Source: Acidobacteriota bacterium
GTDB taxonomy: Bacteria; Acidobacteriota; UBA6911; RPQK01; JADFOI01
Length of the DNA: 5,024 nucleotides
NCBI GenBank assembly: GCA_027295745.1
Contig: JAPUKI010000132.1
Location: 1 to 5,024, forward strand
Direction of reading: 5' to 3'
Shown here: positions 1 to 5,024 of the stretch, piece after piece
Position numbering within the stretch: position 1 is the first letter of the stretch
Layout: every line of letters starts with the position of its first letter
Translations under genes and position numbers: made by a program
Notes under the pieces: model-generated
Seen by the model: the letters and a program-made list of their open reading frames with translations, nothing else
Told to the model about the DNA's origin: nothing
Databases searched by the model: none

Positions 1-879
1 GACCGGATCGACGGCTCCTGCGGCGTCGCCCACCAGGAGCAGTCGATGGCCGTGACAGCGCGAGACTTCCAAGCTGACGGCTCCAGTGCTTTGGACCGGG
101 CCTTGGGGATAGGGATTCTTCAGCCGTTCCATCAGGCTTGGAAAGAGACTCAGGTTTTCAAAATAGAGATCCGACAAGGGTGCTCACCGGGGGCGGTGGG
201 CCGTGCCAAAAAGGAGCAGGGTGATCCGAGCCGATCGTTTGCCCATGGGAGCCACGTAGGCTTCTCCTGCCTCACAGCAGTGGACCTCAACCACACCCGT
301 ACCCTGTAGCTGGTCGTAGGAGGTGCTCAGGGCAAATCTGCGAGTGCGCCGCTTGTGGCGGTGAATTCCAAACCCGTTGTGGAAGCGCGATCGGATGCCG
401 TCGGCCCCGATCAGCAGCCTTGCCCTGTGGGTATGCAATTGACCTTGATAGAGGCCGGTCACTTCCACCTGTCCTTCGCCGATCTGAGCAGACAACACTC
501 TAAAGGCCTCACACAATTGGACTCCGGGTTGTTGTGCCGCGAATCGAGCTAGTCGGGTATCCAGGACCATTCGGGGGACCACCCACCCCTGGGCTGTTTG
601 AGAAACTTCAGCAAAGTTCAGTTCGATGCAACGATTGCGGGGGAGATGAAAATGGATTCCCGAGAAGGCTTGAGCTCCCTGGGCCCGCAGCTCGGAGAGG
701 ATGCCCAGTTCATTGAGAATCCTTGCCCCGGCCGGCATAAGGCCCTCACCACATATTTTCTCTCGGGGAAAGGTCGCTTTTTCAACCAGGAGGACACGAA
801 AACCCTGTCTGGCCAGCAATGCAGCGGTGGTGGAACCGGCTACGCCGGCACCCACCACGATCCCATCAAAATTCGCCAT
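1..879 (-). CDS. Geranylgeranyl-reductase-family FAD oxidoreductase, partial, interrupted by an in-frame TGA
   Basis: The product is a flavin-dependent oxidoreductase of the geranylgeranyl reductase/PHBH-like class; members reduce isoprenoid double bonds or oxidise small molecules, and the substrate here is unknown. Visible motifs, numbered from the ATG at 879: an FAD Rossmann loop GAGVAGS (10-16), the acidic end of beta-2 in LLVEK (about 30-34), the family hallmark KICGEG (41-46), the second FAD motif GADG (158-161), and the third FAD motif GDAAG (284-288). A TGA lies at 184-186 (codon 232), between GTAHRPR and APLSDLYF, in a variable linker. The frame is unchanged on both sides, so this is a single-codon lesion, not a frameshift. 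The gene may be a recent pseudogene, a sequencing or assembly error, or a read-through case; without readthrough the product lacks the third FAD motif and C-terminal domain. The ATG at 879 is chosen over an upstream TTG at 924 because a strong ribosome site precedes it and the Rossmann fold starts directly after. The C-terminus lies beyond the left edge. Confidence 0.85.
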
Positions 880-1100
880 GGTCTCCTTTCCAGTATTCTG
901 GACTTCAGGACATTGTCTTATCAAGCGGTGCTACGAATCAGCAACCAAAGCGGAAAAATCCTGGTAGGGGCCAAGGACGTGTTTGCCTCCTACGCCGCCA
1001 CAGGTTGGTAACGATGGTTCAGTCCGCCGTAGACCCTGACCCCTCCATTCATGAGAAAGAGATACCCAAGTGAATCCAGCGATGGCATACTGCTTGCGAT
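880..1100. other. Divergent intergenic spacer
   Basis: The flavoprotein (minus) and the Nramp-like gene (plus) are transcribed away from each other, so promoters for both should lie in these 221 bases. I find no near-consensus sigma70 promoter on either strand. The best minus-strand candidate pairs TTGCTG with GATAAG at 16-base spacing (roughly 923-950), which is weak. No convincing operator palindrome or riboswitch is seen. A short open stretch from a GTG at 1070 to a TAA at 1109-1111 overlaps the presumed start of the transporter gene in a different frame. Confidence 0.5.
883..891 (-). promoter_or_regulatory. Ribosome binding site of the flavoprotein gene
   Basis: Read on the minus strand this is GGAAAGGAG, followed by three bases and then the ATG at 879. 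The spacing is short, but the match to the anti-Shine-Dalgarno sequence is strong. It decides the start in favour of position 879 over the in-frame TTG at 924, which would only add a 15-residue tail with no family counterpart that I recognise. Confidence 0.6.
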
Positions 1101-2390
1101 TTGCCTCGTAAGTTACTTACACGGTTTCTGGTCCTGGGTCCCGGCTTTGTCTACGCGCTAACGGTACTGGGTACCGGGGACCTTGTCTCCAACTCAGCCG
1201 CCGGAGCAGGCTACGGTTACGCCTTGATCTGGGCTCTCGGACTCACTCTTGTTTTTCGCTTCGTGTGGGTCAATACTTCGGCCAAATACGTCCTGGTGAC
1301 GGGAGAAAGCCTGATTACAGGCTACGCGCGGCTAGGCAACTGGGTGGTCTGGGTGGTTTTGATTGCTGTCATTCTCCTCAGGCATTTCTACAATCTATTC
1401 CTGATCCTGATGATGGGAAGTGCAGCAGACCTCTTGTTTCACCTGCCCACCGAATGGAGCATGCAAATATGGGCATTCTTTTTTACTTTTGCAGGGTTCG
1501 CGCTGATGTACTGGGGCGGTTACTCGGCCATTGAGTTATTCTGTAAAGTCCTGATGGGGCTCATGGGAGGCGCGCTGGTGGTAGCGGCCTTGCTCTCCCA
1601 TCCAGATCCGGCAGGAATTGCGCGGGGCATGTTGGTGCCGACCATTCCTGGAACCCAGGGTTTGTACAGCGCGCTTTTCGTCCTGATGGCGCTCATCGGC
1701 ACCGAAGCCGGCTCCATGACCAACCTGACCTATGCCTACTTTATTCACGAAAAGGGCTGGAAAGGTGTTTCCTACCTGAAACAACAGCGCTTTGATCTGG
1801 CCTTCGGCATCATCTGCTTATTTTTAATGGGAACCCTGCTTCAGATTGCGGCAGCAGGAACAATTCGCCCACAGGGGATCGAGCTGGAGGGTGCGGAGGA
1901 CCTGGTGCGGATTTTCTCTGAGGCTCTGGGTGTGGTGGGACTGATCATCTTCGGCTTGGGTCTGTTGGGAGCCACTTTTTCCACCTTTGTGGGTGCCACC
2001 GCAGGCTACGGGCTCATCATCACCGATATCTGCCGTTCTTTCATTCCCCGGTTCAAGAAACCTTCAAATAGCGGAGATGAAGCCAAGGATGTGAAGCGGG
2101 ACCCCATCTACCGTTGGTCCCTCATCCTTTGGTCGTTTTCACCACTTTATATCGTCTTCACGGAGGTACGACCCATATGGCTGGTTTTAACGGTAAGTTC
2201 TGTGGTTGTGGTCATGATCCCGGTCTTGGCGCTTACCTTATTGAAAATTACCAACGATAAGAGCCTGATGGGTGAATATAAGAATGGCTGGTTTACCAAT
2301 ACGGTGATGATTTTACTGGTTCTGCTGGCCGTCTATTTCACTTTCTTGAACGGGATGGATTTGTGGAATCAGCTGGAAGGAACTTTCTAG
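1101..2390 (+). CDS. Nramp-superfamily membrane transporter with non-canonical GTGD motif
   Basis: This 429-residue, strongly hydrophobic protein has about eleven predicted membrane segments (near 10-30, 36-58, 82-110, 121-138, 144-164, 186-212, 232-252, 274-308, 341-354, 357-382 and 399-416), the usual size and topology for Nramp/MntH-type transporters. The N-terminus GPGFVYALTVLGTGDLVSNS matches the first Nramp helix, but the DPGN metal-binding motif reads GTGD (24-27). In helix six the usual MPH signature is absent; the region reads GTEAGSMTN (200-208). In classical Nramps the Asp, Asn and Met bind Mn/Fe, so classical Mn/Fe transport cannot be assumed; the substrate may be another cation, or coupling may differ. 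The start is a TTG, since the frame is closed upstream by TGA at 1071-1073 and holds no ATG or GTG; no clear ribosome site precedes it, so the first residues are uncertain. A charged loop (about 318-336) separates the last three helices. It looks intact and ends with TAG. Confidence 0.85.
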   Translation: MPRKLLTRFLVLGPGFVYALTVLGTGDLVSNSAAGAGYGYALIWALGLTLVFRFVWVNTSAKYVLVTGESLITGYARLGNWVVWVVLIAVILLRHFYNLFLILMMGSAADLLFHLPTEWSMQIWAFFFTFAGFALMYWGGYSAIELFCKVLMGLMGGALVVAALLSHPDPAGIARGMLVPTIPGTQGLYSALFVLMALIGTEAGSMTNLTYAYFIHEKGWKGVSYLKQQRFDLAFGIICLFLMGTLLQIAAAGTIRPQGIELEGAEDLVRIFSEALGVVGLIIFGLGLLGATFSTFVGATAGYGLIITDICRSFIPRFKKPSNSGDEAKDVKRDPIYRWSLILWSFSPLYIVFTEVRPIWLVLTVSSVVVVMIPVLALTLLKITNDKSLMGEYKNGWFTNTVMILLVLLAVYFTFLNGMDLWNQLEGTF

Positions 2391-2550
2391 CCCTCTCAAT
2401 GCATGTTTAAAAAACAACTGAAGATGAGAGACTCTAAAACCAAGAAACCTCCATCTTCTACGATGATGGGTTCTTTCCGCTTCAGTGCATCGGCATGGAG
2501 AACTCACCTTTTGGCTAAATCTTCCGGGTACAGACTCGATCCTTGGGAAA

Positions 2551-2640
2551 TCCCCCGGGCAAACAATACGCAAATCTGCCCTTCAACTGCCTTCACATTC
2601 ATAGCAGGCGCGACACAGCCCGGTACGCAGGTCCGGGGGA
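2551..2640 (+). repeat. Long-range inverted repeat (possible RNA stem)
   Basis: TCCCCCGGGC at 2551-2560 pairs with GTCCGGGGGA at 2631-2640. This gives nine Watson-Crick pairs plus one G-U, seven of them consecutive G-C, enclosing 70 bases. The enclosed segment has only weak internal pairing (for example CTGC with GCAG near 2587-2607). It could close a structured RNA domain or be a chance GC-rich repeat; I recognise no riboswitch class. Confidence 0.3.
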
Positions 2641-2647
2641 AACGCTC

Positions 2648-2829
2648 ATGCAGGAAGGCACCATCCAAAAGCTCACGACTAGACGGCGAAAAAAGTTGGC
2701 TTAATCACAGGTGGTCGGCTTGACAAGATCCCCGAAGGAGGTATAAAAAAGGATGCTTGGAAGCGGTTCTGGGTGGAAGGACCCTATCCTGAAACAACTG
2801 ATAAAGAGTTTCTACAGGCACAGTATTAG
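2648..2829 (+). other. Possible small or remnant coding stretch joined by a -1 frameshift
   Basis: An ATG at 2648 opens a frame reading MQEGTIQKLTTRRRKK that stops at TAA 2702-2704. At 2689-2695 it contains A AAA AAG, in the phase used for -1 slippage. Shifting -1 there continues into a frame reading VGLITGGRLDKIPEGG and later DAWKRFWVEGPYPETTDKEF, ending with TAG at 2827-2829, about 60 residues in all. The second half has the charged, Gly-rich composition of genuine protein. I cannot assign a family. A weak GGGGGA lies eight bases before the ATG; no strong stimulatory hairpin follows the slippery site. It may be a frameshifted gene remnant, a homopolymer error, a programmed frameshift, or coincidence. 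The strong promoter at 2720-2747 lies inside it, which argues against a functional gene. Confidence 0.15.
2720..2747 (+). promoter_or_regulatory. Predicted sigma70 promoter of the UbiD operon
   Basis: A perfect TTGACA -35 element (2720-2725), a 16-base spacer and a TATAAA -10 element (2742-2747; consensus TATAAT) match 11 of 12 positions. Transcription would begin near 2754-2756, giving a leader of about 150 bases before the UbiD start at 2904. It is the best promoter match I found in the window and points the right way. The AAGGAGGT at 2735-2742 inside the spacer is also a perfect ribosome-site sequence, so part of the pattern may have another role. Confidence 0.6.
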
Positions 2830-2839
2830 GCAAGCCTGA
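2753..2839 (+). CDS. Possible 28-residue leader peptide (speculative)
   Basis: An ATG at 2753 opens a 28-codon frame ending in TGA at 2837-2839. The peptide starts MLGSGSGWKDPILKQLIKSF and is basic and mildly amphipathic. AAGGAGGT, a perfect Shine-Dalgarno sequence, lies ten bases before the ATG. However, the predicted promoter implies a transcript that starts at about this ATG, which would leave the ribosome site untranscribed; both signals can matter only if a transcript from further upstream exists. I recognise no homologue, and the competing open frame at 2683-2829 overlaps it. Confidence 0.12.
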   Translation: MLGSGSGWKDPILKQLIKSFYRHSIRQA

Positions 2840-2847
2840 GTTCAAGT

Positions 2848-2867
2848 GTGGCTGTTACGGCCGCCAC
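2848..2867 (+). promoter_or_regulatory. Small hairpin in the UbiD leader
   Basis: GTGGC (2848-2852) pairs with GCCAC (2863-2867). After a T/C mismatch, a G-C and a U-G pair close a four-base loop TACG, which fits the UNCG tetraloop pattern. The stretch after it (CTCTTTCATCAATTTT) is pyrimidine-rich but lacks the unbroken T-run of an intrinsic terminator. It could be a leader stabiliser or weak attenuator; a chance hairpin is also possible. Confidence 0.2.
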
Positions 2868-2903
2868 TCTTTCATCAATTTTAACGGAAGAAAGGACCCC
2901 GGT

Positions 2904-4355
2904 ATGGCAAAAGACTTAAGAACCTATCTAGCGCAGCTCTCTGAAACTTATCCCAACCAGCTGAAGGTGGTGGACAAGGAAGTGGACCGCAAGTGGGAAA
3001 TTACCGCCTTCGTTGAGAAATTGAGGAGAGATCCTGGCTACCCCGAGTTTCCGGCAATCTTATTTACCAACGTCAAGGGCTCCGAACTGCCTGTCCTTAT
3101 CAACCTGTGCGCCAGCTATGAGCGGCTGGCTCTCAGCATTGATGCGACTGTCGCGAACATGGTTGAAGTGTACGGGACACGCGAGGCAAGTGGGGTCCCA
3201 CCCGTTGAGGTGAAGCGAAGTGAAGCCCCGGTCAAGGAGGTCATCTGGACAGGCGACCAGATCGACCTGAGCAAACTTCCCATTGTCTGGCACAACGAAC
3301 TCGATTCCGGATATTACGTGGACGCAGGTCCTTGCATCGTGAGAGATCCCGATAGTGGCAAGATCAATGCAGGTATCTACCGTCACGAGATGCAAAACAA
3401 CAAAGAGTTGGGGTTTATGCCTAACCCTGCCCACCATGGCAGCTTTGTTCTGCGTCGAATGCGTGAGCTGGGTAAACCCATGGAAGTGGCCATTGTGGTC
3501 GGCCACCACCCCGTCTTCCCCATGGCCGGCGTGTCGAAGCTGGCCGGCATCGGCGGCGAGCTGTTGGCCGCCGGCGGTTTGCTGGGCGAACCTTTAGAGG
3601 TGGTGCCCGCCGAGACGGTGGATCTTCCCGTTCCCGCACGTGCCGAAATTGTCATCGAGGGTATCGTCGATACGAACCTCGACGCTATGCGCGAGGAGGG
3701 GCCCTTTGGCGAGTATCCCCGCTATTACACGGGCATCGGTCCCATGCCCTACGTGAAGATCACTGCCATCACCATGCGTAAGGACGCTATTTACCAGACT
3801 ATTTTCAACGCCCATGTCGAACACACCTGCCTGGGCGCCCTACCCCGCATGGGCAGCGTGTACCGCCGGGTGCGCGAAGTGATACCGACGGTGACGGGGG
3901 TGAACTTGCCGGTCTCCGGGATGGGTCGTGGACACGCTTACATCTCACTCCATAAGCACCACGACGGTGAGCCCAAACAGGTTGCTTTTGCTGCCTTTGG
4001 TGTAGATCCTCTGATCAAACATGTATTCGTGGTGGACGATGATGTAGATGTCTTCGATGAAAACGAGGTGCTCTGGTGTATGTGCACTCGTTTCCAGGCC
4101 GATCGCGACTTGTCCATCATTCCTTACGCCATGGGCGGGCACCTCAGCCCAAACAACTACGACATCGACCGCGATGAACGCTCCAAGGACCGGCACAAGA
4201 AACACCTGGAAACAAAGATGATCCTGGATATGACGAAGCCGGCTCCGCCCACATTCTTTCCCCCTCGCTGCAGTGTGCCCGAAGACGTGGTGGAAGCAGT
4301 GAACCTGGAAGCTTTGCAAGACTACAAAGGCTTGCCGGAAGTCGTGAAGTCGTAA
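2904..4355 (+). CDS. UbiD-family prenylated-FMN-dependent (de)carboxylase
   Basis: This 483-residue protein has the normal full length for a UbiD-family enzyme. The family removes (or adds) carboxyl groups on aromatic, heteroaromatic or alpha,beta-unsaturated acids in the cytoplasm, using prenylated FMN made by UbiX. The divalent-metal and cofactor residues seem present: Asn155 and Arg160 in NAGIYRHEMQ have the five-residue spacing of Asn168/Arg173 in fungal Fdc1; His178 in NPAHHGS sits 18 residues on, like Fdc1 His191; Glu229 in the GEP motif is the likely third metal ligand. The motif EEGPFGEYPRYYTG holds Glu265 and Glu270, spaced like the catalytic Glu277/Glu282. With Arg160 they give the full Arg-Glu-Glu catalytic set, so the enzyme should be active. 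The ATG is preceded by AAAGGA at 2891-2896 with seven bases of spacing. The small membrane protein and symporter downstream suggest an imported acid as substrate. UbiD in ubiquinone synthesis is less likely in this setting. Exact substrate is not predictable. Confidence 0.93.
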   Translation: MAKDLRTYLAQLSETYPNQLKVVDKEVDRKWEITAFVEKLRRDPGYPEFPAILFTNVKGSELPVLINLCASYERLALSIDATVANMVEVYGTREASGVPPVEVKRSEAPVKEVIWTGDQIDLSKLPIVWHNELDSGYYVDAGPCIVRDPDSGKINAGIYRHEMQNNKELGFMPNPAHHGSFVLRRMRELGKPMEVAIVVGHHPVFPMAGVSKLAGIGGELLAAGGLLGEPLEVVPAETVDLPVPARAEIVIEGIVDTNLDAMREEGPFGEYPRYYTGIGPMPYVKITAITMRKDAIYQTIFNAHVEHTCLGALPRMGSVYRRVREVIPTVTGVNLPVSGMGRGHAYISLHKHHDGEPKQVAFAAFGVDPLIKHVFVVDDDVDVFDENEVLWCMCTRFQADRDLSIIPYAMGGHLSPNNYDIDRDERSKDRHKKHLETKMILDMTKPAPPTFFPPRCSVPEDVVEAVNLEALQDYKGLPEVVKS

Positions 4356-4443
4356 AGGGATCCATTAGCCCGGCTCAATCATATTTGCCGTTGATTTAGC
4401 TGAGGGGAACGACTGGTCTTAGGACTGCGAAGGGAATGATCGC

Positions 4444-4632
4444 ATGAGGGGCTGGGGCAAGTGGAGTTGTATTCTCGTCGTCTTGTTTATACTCTCCATG
4501 CTCTCCTACCCTACCTATGAGGGCGACATCCACGGTTGGCCCATCAACTTCGTTCTCTCGGTCGGAATCTGCGTTCTCTATCTCATCATCTATACTTTTT
4601 ACATCAAGGACAGATTGAATCGAGAAGATTGA
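4444..4632 (+). CDS. Small two-helix membrane protein, likely symporter partner
   Basis: This 62-residue protein has two predicted membrane helices (about 7-23 and 33-54) joined by a short loop, YPTYEGDIHGWP, and ends with a charged tail, KDRLNRED. Its size, the Gly-Trp-Pro before the second helix and the acidic/basic tail resemble the small membrane proteins (DUF997/YhdT-like or DUF3311-like) commonly encoded just before sodium:solute symporters; I cannot choose between these families by eye. The role is inferred to be assembly or stability of the symporter encoded six bases downstream. AAGGGA at 4430-4435, eight bases before the ATG, is a good ribosome site. The upstream gap of 88 bases after the UbiD gene shows no terminator. 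It is in the same reading frame as the following gene, with only TGA and two codons between them. Confidence 0.75.
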   Translation: MRGWGKWSCILVVLFILSMLSYPTYEGDIHGWPINFVLSVGICVLYLIIYTFYIKDRLNRED

Positions 4633-4638
4633 AGGGCC

Positions 4639-5024
4639 ATGTCTCCCCAGGTCCTCGCCACCGTCTTTTTCTTTGCCTACCTTTCGATCACGATCTTTCT
4701 GGGTTGGCTGGGACGCCGACATATGCGCGGGGCCACTCTCCAGGAGTATTATACGGCGGGTAAGAGTTTGGGCCCCTGGCTTGGCCTGGCCACCTACGCG
4801 GCTACCAACTTCAGTGCCTTCACCTTTCTCGGCTCTGTCGGCATTTACTACTCACAAGGTCTTGGCTACGCTTCATTGGCGGCAGGAGAGATGTTCTTTC
4901 TGGGAATCTTGTTTCCCACCGTCGGATACAAGATCTGGAAGTTCTCACGCCATCCTGAGGTCGTTACTCTGACCGACATCGTGGCCCGACGCTACCAGGA
5001 AGATCATCTGGTGCGGGTTCTCTT
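4639..5024 (+). CDS. Sodium:solute symporter (SSS family), 5' part only
   Basis: The first 128 codons of a membrane transporter are present; the gene runs past the right edge. It opens with a hydrophobic helix (about 4-23), a basic loop, then the hallmark YYTAGKSLGPW (37-47), followed by a second helix with ATYAATNFSAFTFLGSVG (51-68) and a third around 78-97. This G-rich, Ser/Thr-rich start is typical of solute:sodium symporters (TC 2.A.21) such as the PanF and monocarboxylate-permease groups, which import organic acids with Na+. Full members are roughly 450-550 residues with about 13 helices. The ATG lies six bases after the stop of the small membrane protein gene, and GAAGGG is only two bases before it, so translational coupling is likely. 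Substrate is unknown; proximity to the UbiD enzyme suggests a carboxylic acid. Confidence 0.88.
   Translation, partial: MSPQVLATVFFFAYLSITIFLGWLGRRHMRGATLQEYYTAGKSLGPWLGLATYAATNFSAFTFLGSVGIYYSQGLGYASLAAGEMFFLGILFPTVGYKIWKFSRHPEVVTLTDIVARRYQEDHLVRVL

Larger units (their letters stand above)
2391..2903. other. 513-base gap without a confident gene
   Basis: No reading frame here is convincing as a full gene. The longest forward frame (ATG at 2403 to TGA at 2721-2723) gives a basic, Ser/Arg/Pro-rich product of 106 residues with no domain-like pattern and no ribosome site. A minus-strand frame is open for 66 codons (2507-2704) and again for 35 codons (2399-2503), separated by a TGA; it looks partly protein-like but has no start signal. 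A forward stretch from 2683 to 2829 reads as a K/E/D/G-rich peptide and is listed separately. Regulatory content is a near-consensus promoter (2720-2747), a strong long-range stem (2551-2640) and a leader of about 150 bases before the UbiD gene. I see no terminator with a T-run after the Nramp-like gene. The gap may be regulatory, the remains of a decayed gene, or both. Confidence 0.5.

Noticed and set aside
140..186. Possible selenocysteine insertion at the TGA in the flavoprotein
   Set aside because: No stem-loop with the spacing of a bacterial SECIS follows the TGA, no nearby Cys or Thr forms a redox pair, and the site is in a variable linker.
598..1073. Plus-strand open frames opposite the flavoprotein gene
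   Set aside because: They overlap the conserved flavoprotein on the other strand and its upstream spacer, show no domain features and have no ribosome sites.
2440..2480. Imperfect hairpin after the Nramp-like gene (AAGAA..CC..ATC with GAT..GG..TTCTT) as a terminator
   Set aside because: The stem is interrupted, AT-rich at the base and not followed by a T-run.
2560..2660. Cobalamin-type riboswitch suggested by GC-rich blocks and GCAGG repeats
   Set aside because: The conserved B12-box and core strings do not line up in order or spacing on either strand.
2399..2704. Minus-strand frame open for 66 plus 35 codons with one TGA (2504-2506), partly protein-like (for example AMNVKAVEGQICVLFARG)
   Set aside because: It has no start with a ribosome site, is bounded and broken by stops, and lies in exact codon register with a forward frame, so it may be only a complement effect. 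A translated search would be decisive; without one it is not called.
2403..2723. 106-codon forward frame after the Nramp-like gene
   Set aside because: Its product is rich in Ser, Arg, Pro and Lys with no hydrophobic pattern or motif, there is no Shine-Dalgarno sequence, and other frames in the same stretch look at least as coding-like.
3060..4365. Several minus-strand and alternate-frame open stretches across the UbiD gene
   Set aside because: They are the expected shadows of a conserved, GC-biased coding sequence; the UbiD frame carries all the family motifs.
1..5024. CRISPR arrays, insertion sequences, tRNA or rRNA genes, phage attachment sites
   Set aside because: No regularly spaced repeats, transposase-like protein, cloverleaf or rRNA-like stretch was seen anywhere in the window.

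Overview
This is bacterial DNA of moderate GC (mid-50s % by eye), with Shine-Dalgarno-type ribosome sites and compact genes. No rRNA, tRNA or other taxonomic marker is present, so the organism cannot be named. The gene mix would suit an environmental heterotroph: a geranylgeranyl-reductase-family flavoprotein, an atypical Nramp-like transporter, a UbiD-family decarboxylase and a sodium/solute symporter. No phylum assignment is claimed.

Layout. Positions 1-879 (minus strand) hold most of a geranylgeranyl-reductase-family FAD oxidoreductase that runs off the left edge. It is interrupted by one in-frame TGA at 184-186, with the conserved GDAAG motif downstream in the same frame. A 221-base divergent spacer follows. 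Positions 1101-2390 (+) encode a complete Nramp-superfamily membrane transporter in which the classical DPGN metal-binding motif is replaced by GTGD. Positions 2391-2903 are a 513-base gap with no confident gene. It holds a near-consensus sigma70 promoter, a possible long-range RNA stem, and weak signs of small, frameshifted or decayed coding. Positions 2904-4355 (+) encode a complete UbiD-family decarboxylase with the N/R/H and E/E active-site residues in place. Then come a 62-residue two-helix membrane protein (4444-4632) and the first 128 codons of a sodium:solute symporter (from 4639, cut by the right edge).

How the genes fit together. The UbiD protein, the small membrane protein and the symporter lie in one direction with gaps of 88 and 6 bases and no visible terminator. 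They probably form one operon driven from the promoter at 2720-2747. The simplest reading is uptake of an organic acid followed by prenylated-FMN-dependent decarboxylation. The substrate cannot be read from the sequence, and no UbiX prenyltransferase, needed to make the cofactor, is in the window. The flavoprotein and the Nramp-like gene are divergent from one another and have no obvious link to this module.

The points most worth a second look are the in-frame TGA in the flavoprotein, the GTGD Nramp variant, the ambiguous 513-base gap, and the small membrane protein being in the same frame as the symporter with only one TGA between them.
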